From contig NZ_CP089538.1 of NCBI RefSeq assembly GCF_021233055.1, positions 5,100,501 through 5,164,500 of the forward strand: 64,000 bases of DNA. The letters run 5' to 3'. How positions within the stretch are numbered: the stretch's first letter is position 1; the number at the start of each line of letters is the position of its first letter. Below, piece by piece: positions 1-8,555 of this stretch. A program made the translations under genes and the position numbers. The notes under the pieces are model-generated. The model searched no databases. It was not told the origin of the DNA and was given only the letters and a program-made list of their open reading frames with translations. Source of the stretch: Spirosoma oryzicola (lineage in GTDB: Bacteria; Bacteroidota; Bacteroidia; Cytophagales; Spirosomataceae).

Positions 1-1
1 C

Positions 2-97
2 GATACGCCGGAGGACGTTGCCAAAAAAGTACAGGCTCTTGAACATGTTCATTACCCTCGCGTTGTAGCTGAGGTGCTGGCAAAACTTGATTCGTAA
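2..97 (+). CDS. C-terminal end of an unidentified protein (5' truncated by window)
   Basis: An open frame enters from the left edge and stops at TAA 95-97, giving 31 residues with an alanine/valine-rich helical look (it ends VAEVLAKLDS). It lies 6 bp upstream of the lipoprotein gene at 104, so the two may be cotranscribed. Too little is visible to name a family. That it is coding is supported only by the clean frame and the close spacing. Confidence 0.5.
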   Translation, partial: DTPEDVAKKVQALEHVHYPRVVAEVLAKLDS

Positions 98-103
98 AGA
101 CGT

Positions 104-484
104 ATGAAAAAACTTCTCCTACTGGCGCTCTTGCTAACCACAGCGGGCTGCTTCAAACCGATGGTTTATCTGCAACACAAAAATCACTACCCCGTTGATG
201 TGTTTTACGAAAACCAGCGCCCTGAACGACCGTTCGATCCGATTCAGGATTTGGAAATGAAAGGAGAAATACCCGTGACGCAGCGGCAGCTGGTCAACCG
301 ACGAATGCTTAGCCGGGGTAACGATGCACAACAGAAAGAACTATTGCTGTCACGGCTGACCATACAGGCTAAAAAACTAGGCGCAGACGCGTTGGTGGCT
401 GTCCGATATACCTACTACACATCGACAACCGATAACGGCTACGTCATGAGTGGACTGGCCGTGAAATACAAGAAAGAATATTAA
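104..484 (+). CDS. Small secreted lipoprotein of unknown function
   Basis: A 126-residue protein opening with a lipoprotein signal (MKKLLLLALLLTTAGC, with the lipobox cysteine at 16), so it is expected to be exported and lipid-anchored. The rest is soluble; a segment near residues 85-115 (KKLGADALVAVRY) resembles the compact alpha/beta units that end many small YbjQ/Rcs-type envelope proteins, but that likeness is weak. It closely follows the partial gene at 2-97 and is convergent with the DUF4834 gene, stop codons back to back. I do not recognise a function. Confidence 0.75.
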   Translation: MKKLLLLALLLTTAGCFKPMVYLQHKNHYPVDVFYENQRPERPFDPIQDLEMKGEIPVTQRQLVNRRMLSRGNDAQQKELLLSRLTIQAKKLGADALVAVRYTYYTSTTDNGYVMSGLAVKYKKEY

Positions 485-718
485 TTACTTGACCTCTTCA
501 AAGTCAACGTACTCACCGCTGTTGTAGCGCGAATCGGACTCTTTCTTCGGACGACTGTCGACGCGAATTTCACCTTCACGGCGACCACCCCGAACGTCAT
601 TCTGACGCTTCTGCTCTTTTACTAATTGCCGGCCAACGAGCAGATAAAAAACGAATCGGCGCACGGGTGGCACAAACAGAATAACAAGGGTGATGATGAA
701 AAGATATTTAAACAGCAT
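485..718 (-). CDS. DUF4834-type small membrane protein
   Basis: A 77-residue protein with one N-terminal transmembrane helix (about residues 3-27) followed by a basic, then acidic hydrophilic tail ending in a YVDFEEVK-like stretch. This size and layout, with a PPVRRFVFYLLVG segment straight after the helix, match the DUF4834 family common in Bacteroidota, whose function is unknown. The tail is probably cytoplasmic given the lysine/arginine cluster after the helix. Its stop directly abuts the stop of the upstream plus-strand lipoprotein gene. Confidence 0.75.
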   Translation of the reverse strand: MLFKYLFIITLVILFVPPVRRFVFYLLVGRQLVKEQKRQNDVRGGRREGEIRVDSRPKKESDSRYNSGEYVDFEEVK

Positions 719-787
719 GTCGGAGTGTTGTTATTAGTTAAATAACGTAGGGTTGAGTCGTTTAGTTTTCCAGTGGGTCGAACGGTA

Positions 788-829
788 TTTATGCGGGCTG
801 ATCGGCCAAAAAAGATCAGCCCGCATAAA
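788..829 (-). terminator. Hairpin downstream of the M28 peptidase gene
   Basis: A perfect 16-bp inverted repeat (788-803 with 814-829) around a 10-nt loop, 19 bp past the peptidase stop codon on the minus strand. The U-rich tail is weak, so it may be a terminator or an RNA-stabilising hairpin. Confidence 0.65.
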
Positions 830-847
830 AGCAGTCAGCCAGCCATA

Positions 848-2392
848 CTATTGCCCATACAAGGCTTTTCCAGCCGCTTCATACTTATCGCCCGCCGACC
901 ATTGGGGACGCGTTGGCCGATCGGCGACCAGACGAGCCGCGTACGCAAAGGCCTGACAGAACTTGTGAACGTAGCCGTAATCGAGCGATTCGGGGTTGTC
1001 GATAGCCTGATGGTAGTACTTGCCAATGGCCTCGTCAAAGGCTTTGAAACCGGGCGAGAAAGTTGGTGACGGAATTCCTTTTGCGGCAAAACTAACGTTG
1101 TCAGACCGGTCGAAAAGGCCCTGTTCGGGAGCGGGTTCGGCAAAGACGCCTAGTCCAAACGTTTTAGCCGCCGTTTCAATTTCGGCTCTTGCGCCCGTGC
1201 GTTCCAGACCAATTACCGAAACAATCGTCGTATCGTTATAGCCAGCACCGTCGGTATTCAGGTCAAAAACGGTTTGTTTGAGCGGGACGAGTGGATGTTC
1301 GGCGTAGTAGCGGCTACCCAGCAAACCTACTTCCTCACCCGTCAACGCCAGCACCAGGATGGAGCGCTTAGGCCGCTGCTGCGAGAGTGCCTTGGCCGCT
1401 TCCAGAACAGAAACCGTTCCGAAGGCATTGTCCCGTGTTCCGTTGAAGATACTATCGCTGGGTTGATACGCACTGCCCCCCTGCTTACCCACACCGACAT
1501 GGTCGAAATGGGCCGACAGAATGACATATTCATTCTTTAGCTTTGGATCGGTTCCTTCGATAATACCGGCTACGTTAGCCGATGGCGCAGCCGACCGTGG
1601 GCGACCCGAGGTACGTAGCGTAACGGTTTGCCCGGCTTCTTTCAGTTGCTTGTACTGATTGTTGGCGTTGTTTACCCAGACATGAGCCATTGCTGCGCCG
1701 TTGCTACCCTCGATGGGTACTGAAATCTGCTCCCGGCTGAAATATTGGTTCACAAATCCCCACGGAATTGACTCGCTGTACAGTTCGATCAAGGCAGCGG
1801 CTCCTTTTTGGGAAGCCAGTTTCCGCTTTTCTGCCGACGCCCGGAAGATTTCACCCGGTCCCTTCGCTTCCGGCGAACCGCCTTGTACAACCACAATCCG
1901 TCCTTTCACGTCACGTCCTTTGTAGCCGTCTTCACCATCGGTCAGGCCGTACCCTACGTAGATAACCTCACCCGATACATTGGTTGGACCACCCGACATA
2001 ACGGCCAATTCTTTGCCTAACCGAAGCGAATCGTTACCTAACGTCAGCGTACCACTCGTAGCCGCCTTTACTTTTTCGAAGCTAATTGGCTGAAGGTAAT
2101 CCGTCTGGCCGGGAGGGGTTTTCAAACCAAGCTTTCTAAATTGTTCAGCGATGTACCGAGCCGCCACCTGATTACCCGGTTCGCCCGTACGACGGCCCAT
2201 CAGTTCGTCGGAAGCCAAAAATCGCGTATGAGCCTCGATTTCCGCCCGTGACATTGAAAATTCGGGAAGGTTTGTGGTTGATGATGTCTTAGTACGCGCA
2301 GTTGCTGGTTTAGCGGGTCGGGTCTGTGCCTGCACGGATGCAGACGTTAGCAGAACCCCTGCCACTAAAGTTGCCAAAGAATATGTTTGCAT
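848..2392 (-). CDS. Secreted M28 family zinc aminopeptidase with PA insert
   Basis: A 514-residue exported peptidase. A Sec signal peptide ends near residue 22 (SVQAQ). A protease-associated-like insert spans about 130-270, and the M28 co-catalytic zinc core follows: H295 and D297 in AHFDHVG, bridging D321 in TRDNAFG, general base E353 with ligand E354 in TGEEVG, D381 in NTDGAG and H461 in KYYHQ. All the expected zinc ligands of the family are present, so it should be active, cleaving N-terminal residues of peptides in the periplasm or outside. It is transcribed alone and followed by a hairpin. Exact substrate is unknown. Confidence 0.93.
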   Translation of the reverse strand: MQTYSLATLVAGVLLTSASVQAQTRPAKPATARTKTSSTTNLPEFSMSRAEIEAHTRFLASDELMGRRTGEPGNQVAARYIAEQFRKLGLKTPPGQTDYLQPISFEKVKAATSGTLTLGNDSLRLGKELAVMSGGPTNVSGEVIYVGYGLTDGEDGYKGRDVKGRIVVVQGGSPEAKGPGEIFRASAEKRKLASQKGAAALIELYSESIPWGFVNQYFSREQISVPIEGSNGAAMAHVWVNNANNQYKQLKEAGQTVTLRTSGRPRSAAPSANVAGIIEGTDPKLKNEYVILSAHFDHVGVGKQGGSAYQPSDSIFNGTRDNAFGTVSVLEAAKALSQQRPKRSILVLALTGEEVGLLGSRYYAEHPLVPLKQTVFDLNTDGAGYNDTTIVSVIGLERTGARAEIETAAKTFGLGVFAEPAPEQGLFDRSDNVSFAAKGIPSPTFSPGFKAFDEAIGKYYHQAIDNPESLDYGYVHKFCQAFAYAARLVADRPTRPQWSAGDKYEAAGKALYGQ

Positions 2393-2518
2393 GATGATTG
2401 GGTTTACCGGTAAAATTACGAAAAGCCGACGGCTTGACGCATTCCGGCCCTCTCATCTATTTTCAGTAATTTTGTTTTTCCAAACTGCTCCTGTTAACGA
2501 TCAAGCAGATTTGGCCCT

Positions 2519-4276
2519 GTGAAACGCCCTATGTTTTCCCGTTCACCTTCGTCTGTTCGTTTATCTACCGAAAAAAACTACCTGCTTGGCGCGGCTGGCT
2601 TGTTGCTGTTTTATATACTTCCGTATGTCTGGCTCGGCGAAGGTGCTTACATAACGATCCACGACAACCTGGACAGCGATTTTCTGTACCTGTACCTGCT
2701 CAAGATCACCCGTACTGCTTTCGACTTCAACCTGGACACGCTTATTCCCAACGCGATGAGTGGCGGCCCATTCACCGGCATTCCTCGTTCGGCCTTCCGT
2801 ACGGGTCTGAATCTGGAAGTGCTGTCGTTCTGGCTCCTACCGCCGTATGTCGCGCAGGTTGTCAACTTTGTAGCGGTGCACATCATTGGCTTCGTGGGTA
2901 TGTACCTGTTGCTCAGAAAACATAGTTTACCTGAACCGCACTGGGCGTTTACGCGGGTAGCCATCGCTTTTCTGTTCGCGCTGGTGCCGTGCTACACCGT
3001 ACATGGCGCATCCGTCAGTGGACAACCGCTGCTTCTGTTCGCTTTTCTGAACTTACTGACCCGCACCAGCCGCTGGACCGATTGGCTTATTATTCTCCTG
3101 TTTCCTTTTTACTCGTTCTTTGTCTGGGCGGGACTATTCATCTGCGTAGTCCTGGGCGGCATCGGTCTGGCAGGGATGGCCATCCAGCGGACGATCAACT
3201 GGCCGTATATCATTGGTTTAGCGTTGCTTTCTGTAACGTATCTGGCCAGCGAATGGGAGTTAATCTACGCGTTTATCCATCAAACCTACGTCTCCGAACG
3301 CGTTGCGTTTGATTATTCGCAACTACGCTCCATGCGTGTCCTGGATAGTCTGCGCCGAAGTGCCGATCTGTTCGTCTGGCCGATGTTTAATACGGGTGCT
3401 TTCCTGACAGTAGGTATTCTGGCGGTAGCAGGCGTCGGTGCCTGGCGTGCCTACGGGCGAAGGAATTACCGGGCGGTCTGGTGGCTGGTAGGCTTACCGA
3501 TTGTTGCGGGCATTTTCTGCCTGATCCACGGCTTTTATCATTACCTCGTCGTCTGGCTGGGCAACAGCCCGCTCGGTATGAAGTTCCGGGTATTTCAGTT
3601 CGACCGTTTTTATTTTCTGCTGCCGACGCTTTGGTTTTGCCTTTTCGCGCTGGCTCTCCGACAATTCGGGGCCAACGGACGCTGGAATCGTTTTGTTCTG
3701 GCCGGTCAGCTTTTATTAATGATCGTTGCTAATAAAGAGTGGTGTATCAATGTCGGTAAACTGACGGGCTCTGTCACCGAAGCGCAGTATCCATCCTTCC
3801 GGGCGTTTTTCGCCGAAAAGCAATTTGCGCAGATCCGCCAGTACATCAACCGGCCGCAAGCGGACTACCGGGTCATTTGTTTGGGGATGCACCCTTCTGT
3901 GGCCCAGTTCAACGGTTTTTACACTTTGGACAGCTATCAGAATAACTACCCATTGCCTTACAAGTACGCGTTTCGCAAAATTATCGCGACCGAGTTGGCC
4001 AAAGGAACCCGCCAGATGCGCGTGTACTACGACGCTTACGCTTGTCGCGTTTACCTTTATACCGCCGAATTGGGCATGAACTACCTGTTCGGAAAAACGC
4101 AGAACCAATCCGTTCGGAACCTTCAAATCAATACGAATGCGCTCAAGGCACTGGATGGAGCCTATGTTGTGTCCGCTGTGCCCATCCGCAATTCAGCCGC
4201 AAACCATTTACGGCTGGCCAGGGTATTCGATGAGCCGGAAAGCTACTGGCGGATTTGGTTGTACCGGGTCATGTAG
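2519..4276 (+). CDS. Polytopic membrane protein, DUF6044/YkoS-like
   Basis: A 585-residue protein with roughly ten or more hydrophobic segments in the first 410 residues and a soluble C-terminal part of about 170 residues. After the first helix (about 21-40) comes an ITIHDNLDSD motif at 46-54. An acidic loop after helix one is typical of GT-C-fold membrane glycosyltransferases, and I associate the HDNLDS form with the DUF6044 (YkoS-like) family. The start is GTG; an ATG five codons later is an alternative and changes little. A role in envelope glycan assembly is inferred from the fold only. It is convergent with the LysR gene. Confidence 0.7.
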   Translation: MKRPMFSRSPSSVRLSTEKNYLLGAAGLLLFYILPYVWLGEGAYITIHDNLDSDFLYLYLLKITRTAFDFNLDTLIPNAMSGGPFTGIPRSAFRTGLNLEVLSFWLLPPYVAQVVNFVAVHIIGFVGMYLLLRKHSLPEPHWAFTRVAIAFLFALVPCYTVHGASVSGQPLLLFAFLNLLTRTSRWTDWLIILLFPFYSFFVWAGLFICVVLGGIGLAGMAIQRTINWPYIIGLALLSVTYLASEWELIYAFIHQTYVSERVAFDYSQLRSMRVLDSLRRSADLFVWPMFNTGAFLTVGILAVAGVGAWRAYGRRNYRAVWWLVGLPIVAGIFCLIHGFYHYLVVWLGNSPLGMKFRVFQFDRFYFLLPTLWFCLFALALRQFGANGRWNRFVLAGQLLLMIVANKEWCINVGKLTGSVTEAQYPSFRAFFAEKQFAQIRQYINRPQADYRVICLGMHPSVAQFNGFYTLDSYQNNYPLPYKYAFRKIIATELAKGTRQMRVYYDAYACRVYLYTAELGMNYLFGKTQNQSVRNLQINTNALKALDGAYVVSAVPIRNSAANHLRLARVFDEPESYWRIWLYRVM

Positions 4277-4320
4277 TCAATCGACCAGACCATGTCCTGC
4301 GCCTTACTACCGCCAATAAA

Positions 4321-5217
4321 TTAGTTTCGCTTGTAGTGCTGCCGGGCGAAGCGCATGAATGTATCGGCCAGCCCTTCCGTAACGCCTTGCAGCTGAATTG
4401 AATAAAATTCCCGCTGGATGGAAAGCCCTTGTACATCGAGCACCTTCAGGATGCCGGTTCGTACTTTGTCCTGTACGGCGAAGATCGATACAAAAGCCAT
4501 GCACCGCGAACTGCCCAGGTAAGACTTAATGCTTTCGGTACTACCTAACTGCATTTCTACGGTCAGATCGGTCAGGCGAAGGCCCACACCCCGAAGCGCG
4601 TGTTCGATAACTTCCAGCGAGCCAGAACCGCGTTCGCGCAGCAAAATAGGTACTGTCTTTAACTCATCCAGCGTAATCTCGTCTCGGTCGGCCAGGGGGT
4701 GATCGGCCCGGCAAACCAGCACCAGTTCGTCTTTCACAAAGGGTGTATAGCGAATATCGCTGTGGTGGGTTCGCCCTTCAACCAGCCCCAAATCAATATC
4801 ACTCTTGAGCAACTGCTGTTCAACCTGCTCGGTATTACCGCTCAGTAGCGATATCGAAATATCAGCTGAATACTCGTGAAAACGGGCGAGTACAGGCGGA
4901 ATAACGTATTGAGCAACTGTCGTGCTGGCTCCCAACCGAAGCGTACCACCGGGCTGTCCTTTCAGGGCGTTCATATCGAACTCCAGCTGGCGATACGTAG
5001 CGACGATGGTTTCGGCGTGGCGAAGCAGCAAACTACCAGCCGCCGTTAGACTGATCTGATTGCCCCGGCGGTCGAAAAGAGCGGTACCAAACTGGTTTTC
5101 GAGTTCCTGAATGTGCTTCGTTACGGCGGGCTGCGTCACATACAGTTCGGCAGCCGCTTTTGTAAAACTGAGCCGCTTGGCAACGGTGTAAAAAACGTTT
5201 AATCGAAAATCAAGCAT
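4321..5217 (-). CDS. LysR-type transcriptional regulator (CysB/CysL-like)
   Basis: A 298-residue LysR regulator counted from the ATG at 5217. A longer frame starts upstream, but MLDFRLNVFYTVAKRLSFTK is the canonical LysR N-terminus, so the internal start is preferred. The winged helix-turn-helix covers about residues 4-62 (AAAELYVTQPAVTKHI is the recognition region), followed by a periplasmic-binding-like effector domain (about 90-295). Sequence style is closest to CysL/CbbR-type members. It lies 57 bp downstream of the dehydratase gene on the same strand and could be cotranscribed with it. The effector and target genes cannot be read from the sequence. Confidence 0.92.
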   Translation of the reverse strand: MLDFRLNVFYTVAKRLSFTKAAAELYVTQPAVTKHIQELENQFGTALFDRRGNQISLTAAGSLLLRHAETIVATYRQLEFDMNALKGQPGGTLRLGASTTVAQYVIPPVLARFHEYSADISISLLSGNTEQVEQQLLKSDIDLGLVEGRTHHSDIRYTPFVKDELVLVCRADHPLADRDEITLDELKTVPILLRERGSGSLEVIEHALRGVGLRLTDLTVEMQLGSTESIKSYLGSSRCMAFVSIFAVQDKVRTGILKVLDVQGLSIQREFYSIQLQGVTEGLADTFMRFARQHYKRN

Positions 5218-5274
5218 GAACAAAGTTACGGACGAATGACTGTCCAACCCTACCACTTATTCAATACTGGAAAA

Positions 5275-6408
5275 TCAGGCCGCGCTGACCTTGTTCAGCG
5301 ATTCATTCAGATGGGCGTAGGGTGAATTTTTGCTTACATAATCGGGTATATACTCCTTCAAAATGCGCACCAGCGCCGTGTCGTCGGCGTCCGAAAGGGC
5401 TAGTTTGAGCTGGACAATGGCCTTTTGCAGAAACGAAGCATCCGCCGGCAACAAACGAACCTTTTTGATCTTGGGATGATCCGTCGGTAAACAACACGCA
5501 TCGGCACTCAGCAAGTCCTCATGTAGTTTCTCACCGGGTCTTAAGCCTGTAAACCGCAGCTTAATCTCTTTATTAACCTCGTAACCGGACAACTGAACCA
5601 GCCGACAGGCCAGATCGACAATGCGTACGGGCTGGCCCATGTCAAAGACAAACACCTCTCCGCCATAGCCCAAGGCAACCGCTTCGAGCACTAGCTGGCA
5701 GGCCTCGGGTATAGTCATGAAGTACCGGCTTATGTCGGGATGCGTAACCGTTACCGGCCCACCTGCTTCAATCTGACGCTTGAACAGCGGAACGACCGAC
5801 CCGGCAGAATCAAGCACATTGCCGAAGCGGGTAATGATGAAACGGGTCGATGAGTCAGCAGTCAGGCTCTGTACGTACATCTCCGCGAGCCGCTTCGTTG
5901 CGCCCATTACGCTGGTTGGATTGACCGCCTTGTCGGTTGAGATCAGCACGAATTTTTGCACCGAAAAGCGTACAGCCAGATCCGCAACGACTTTGGTACC
6001 CAATACGTTTGTCTTGACAGCTTCGTAAGGGTGCTCTTCCATCAAGGGCACATGTTTGTAAGCCGCCGTATGAAAGACAATATCGGGCTGGTATCTGGCG
6101 AACACGTGCCGCATCCGTACTAAGTCGGTTATATCGGCAATATGACCCGTTAGTAGGCCACCGCTCCCTGGTTCGCTACTGAGCCTGACCAATAGGTCGT
6201 ACAAAGCCGATTCAGCCTGATCGAGCAGCACAATTTGCCGGGGCTTATGACACAGGAGTTGCCGTACCAGTTCGCTGCCAATTGACCCTGCTGCGCCAGT
6301 TATCAGTACGACTCGTCCAAGAACTTGTTTATTGACAACGGTATCGTCGAACTGAATAACCGGTCGGCCTAGTAAGTATTCAGCCTGGGCAGGCAGGAAC
6401 TGCTTCAT
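5275..6408 (-). CDS. Nucleotide-sugar dehydratase, CapD/FlaA1-type, soluble form
   Basis: A 377-residue short-chain-type enzyme of the UDP-GlcNAc 4,6-dehydratase family (PseB/FlaA1/WbpM). The NAD(P) loop is TGAAGSIG at 37-44. The catalytic set is seen in ISTDKAVNPTSVMGATKR at about 156-173, where the usual tyrosine is replaced by Met168 four residues before Lys172, as is typical of these inverting dehydratases. The N-terminal membrane domain of WbpM/CapD is absent, so this is the short cytosolic form. ATG at 6408 is chosen; an upstream in-frame start adds 13 unlikely residues. It probably makes a 4-keto sugar for surface polysaccharide or glycoprotein decoration. No other pathway genes are adjacent. 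Confidence 0.88.
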   Translation of the reverse strand: MKQFLPAQAEYLLGRPVIQFDDTVVNKQVLGRVVLITGAAGSIGSELVRQLLCHKPRQIVLLDQAESALYDLLVRLSSEPGSGGLLTGHIADITDLVRMRHVFARYQPDIVFHTAAYKHVPLMEEHPYEAVKTNVLGTKVVADLAVRFSVQKFVLISTDKAVNPTSVMGATKRLAEMYVQSLTADSSTRFIITRFGNVLDSAGSVVPLFKRQIEAGGPVTVTHPDISRYFMTIPEACQLVLEAVALGYGGEVFVFDMGQPVRIVDLACRLVQLSGYEVNKEIKLRFTGLRPGEKLHEDLLSADACCLPTDHPKIKKVRLLPADASFLQKAIVQLKLALSDADDTALVRILKEYIPDYVSKNSPYAHLNESLNKVSAA

Positions 6409-6590
6409 GGTAGGTATCTTATCGTTACAAAGTCGGTGGGCAAACAAGCCTGATAACCGCCAAAAACCCGTTGGCTATCAAAGACAAATGTAAAGAAATG
6501 ACTTCCCTAAACAAGCAGACAAGTAACTTTTTACAACAACAAAATATACTTAAGCGATAAGATTACTTTTCACGATAACGCTACGTACTG

Positions 6591-7103
6591 CTAGGCTTTC
6601 GGGCGTTTGTACAGGGGAACTGTGCTACAAGGCTCACCAAAAAGCAGGCTCTGAGCCACAGGTCGTAACACACGCGTTATTTCTACGTAAGCCGCCGTCG
6701 GCACCGGAACTTTCGAGCATCCTTTCACGACAACACGCACTCCTTCGTAATCAGCCGGGTTAATGCGGGCGATAGCATCGAAGTAAAGCTTGTCCTCCAG
6801 GTCAGTCAGCGAACCAAAGACGATCATATTCGCGTAAGGCTGAAGCTGAATTGTCAGCAGCATATACGCCCAGGTCGGCACAATGGCATCTTCTGTGCAG
6901 GTGACGGCCACGTTCTTTCCAGCGTATTGGGTCCAGTCGTGTTCTTTGAGGAACGCTCGAAAGTCTTTTTCCTTTAAAATCAGTCCCATATACAGGTTAT
7001 CTTTCAAGTCATACACAACCCGTTCGCCGGGATGATAATAGTCTTCCAGGTCGAGCGTGACAAGACCGCTGTTGGCAACGCGATTGATGATTTCAGTCTC
7101 CAT
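6591..7103 (-). CDS. DUF2480 family protein
   Basis: A 170-residue soluble protein matching the DUF2480 family restricted to Bacteroidota: it opens ETEIINRVANSGLVTLDLED, carries LILKEKDFRAFLKEHDW near 41-57 and DAIVPTWAYMLL near 72-83. No signal peptide or membrane helix is seen. Its function is unknown in the family. It is monocistronic here and divergent from dnaN, with a 233-bp shared upstream region. Confidence 0.85.
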   Translation of the reverse strand: METEIINRVANSGLVTLDLEDYYHPGERVVYDLKDNLYMGLILKEKDFRAFLKEHDWTQYAGKNVAVTCTEDAIVPTWAYMLLTIQLQPYANMIVFGSLTDLEDKLYFDAIARINPADYEGVRVVVKGCSKVPVPTAAYVEITRVLRPVAQSLLFGEPCSTVPLYKRPKA

Positions 7104-7253
7104 TTTCGTTTATTTATAGTCCTGTTTGCCAAGGACGAACGAGTCCTTGCAGTCGTTCTGTATAAGCCAGAAACACCGACAACAGTATATTTCAGACCTT
7201 GTTTCTTTTTCTCTGCAACAACCCTTCTGCGTGGAAAGGTTCTTTACTTACCG

Positions 7254-7296
7254 TTGACAAAAACCCGCCCCAGAGTCTATATTTTTTGTACTTTTG
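7254..7296 (+). promoter_or_regulatory. Candidate dnaN promoter
   Basis: Two overlapping readings are possible: TTGACA at 7254-7259 with TATATT at 7278-7283 (18-bp spacing, an enterobacterial-type pair), and a Bacteroidota -7 box TACTTTTG at 7289-7296. The second leaves a 5' leader of roughly 35 nt before the dnaN ATG. Which one is used cannot be decided from sequence. Confidence 0.45.
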
Positions 7297-7336
7297 TTCT
7301 TATATCTAATTACAAACAGTCTTAAACGATTGGCCA

Positions 7337-8473
7337 ATGAAATTTATCGTTTCTTCGTCCGTACTGCTAAAAAACCTTCAGAATATTAACGGCGTCGTGG
7401 CGACCAACCCGATTGTGCCGATCCTCGAAAATTTCCTGTTCCGTATTGAAGACGGCACGCTGACCATAACGGCTTCGGACCTGCAAACAACCATGACAAC
7501 GCAGATTCCGGTTGAGTCATCGGAGAACGGGGCCATTGCGATTCCAGCTAAGTTGCTGCTCGATACGCTCCGTAGCCTTCCGGAACAGCCCGTAACGGTC
7601 AATATCGATACCGAGACGTTTGGTACCGAAATCCTGACGGATAATGGACGCTATAAGCTTTCGGGCGAAAACCCGATTGACTTCCCGAAACTACCAACGG
7701 TCAGCAAAAACATGTCGGTCGAAATTCCGTCCGATGTACTGCTGGGTGCGATCAACAACACGGTCTTCGCGACCAGCACCGACGATCTTCGCCCGGCAAT
7801 GACGGGGGTTTATCTGCAACTCAGTCCTGACAACGCAACGTTCGTGGCTACGGATGGACACCGGCTTATCCGCTACCGTCGGACTGATCTGGGCGCGTCG
7901 GCCAGCACCTCGACCATTGTTCCCCGCAAAGCACTGCAACTGCTGAAAGCATCGTTGCCCGACAACGTTCCTGTTACGGCAGAATTCAGCCAGGCGAATG
8001 CATCGTTTACGTTTGGTGGCAACGGCCATCCGACTACGCAACTGATCTGCCGGTTGATCGACGAGCGATTCCCGGATTACGAAAACGCGATCCCGACGAA
8101 TAATCCGAACGTGATGACCATCGGTCGGACCGATCTGTTAAATTCGTTGAAGCGAATCATGATCTACGCGAACCGGACAACGCACCAGATTCGGCTGTCG
8201 CTCAAGGCCAACTCGCTGACGATCTCTGCCGAAGATCTGGATTACTCGAACGAAGCGAACGAAAAGCTTCTGTGCGAATACGATGGCGATTCGATGGAAA
8301 TTGGCTTCAACGCCAAACTGATGGCCGAAGTGTTGAGCAACCTCAGCGCTAAAATGATTTCGCTGGAGCTGTCAGCACCAAACCGGGCTGGATTGCTTAT
8401 TCCGGCTGATCGGGAAGAAAACGAGGACATCCTGATGCTGGTAATGCCAGTTATGTTGAATACATACGCTTAG
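7337..8473 (+). CDS. dnaN: DNA polymerase III subunit beta (sliding clamp)
   Basis: A 378-residue protein with the three-domain clamp layout of DnaN (about 1-120, 125-245 and 250-378). It opens MKFIVSSSVLLKNLQNI, contains the typical LRPAMTGVYL and ATDGHRLIRY segments near 153-180, and ends with the hydrophobic LMLVMPVML stretch of the clamp C-terminus, which forms part of the binding cleft for clamp-interacting peptides. It is expected to form the ring-shaped dimer that tethers replicative polymerase. The gene is monocistronic, with a strong intrinsic terminator 8 bp past its stop. dnaA and recF are not nearby, unlike in many other phyla. Confidence 0.97.
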   Translation: MKFIVSSSVLLKNLQNINGVVATNPIVPILENFLFRIEDGTLTITASDLQTTMTTQIPVESSENGAIAIPAKLLLDTLRSLPEQPVTVNIDTETFGTEILTDNGRYKLSGENPIDFPKLPTVSKNMSVEIPSDVLLGAINNTVFATSTDDLRPAMTGVYLQLSPDNATFVATDGHRLIRYRRTDLGASASTSTIVPRKALQLLKASLPDNVPVTAEFSQANASFTFGGNGHPTTQLICRLIDERFPDYENAIPTNNPNVMTIGRTDLLNSLKRIMIYANRTTHQIRLSLKANSLTISAEDLDYSNEANEKLLCEYDGDSMEIGFNAKLMAEVLSNLSAKMISLELSAPNRAGLLIPADREENEDILMLVMPVMLNTYA

Positions 8474-8480
8474 TTTTCAG

Positions 8481-8551
8481 AATTGAGGAGTTCGTTCAGC
8501 CAGCATCCGATTTAACCCGGACAACGGCTAACGAACTCCTCAATTTTTTTT
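8481..8551 (+). terminator. Intrinsic terminator of dnaN, abutting the next gene
   Basis: A perfect 16-bp inverted repeat (8481-8496 with 8530-8545) with a 33-nt loop, followed by eight T residues at 8544-8551. The T tract ends only 4 bp before the ATG of the MFS gene. Confidence 0.85.
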
Positions 8552-8555
8552 GCTC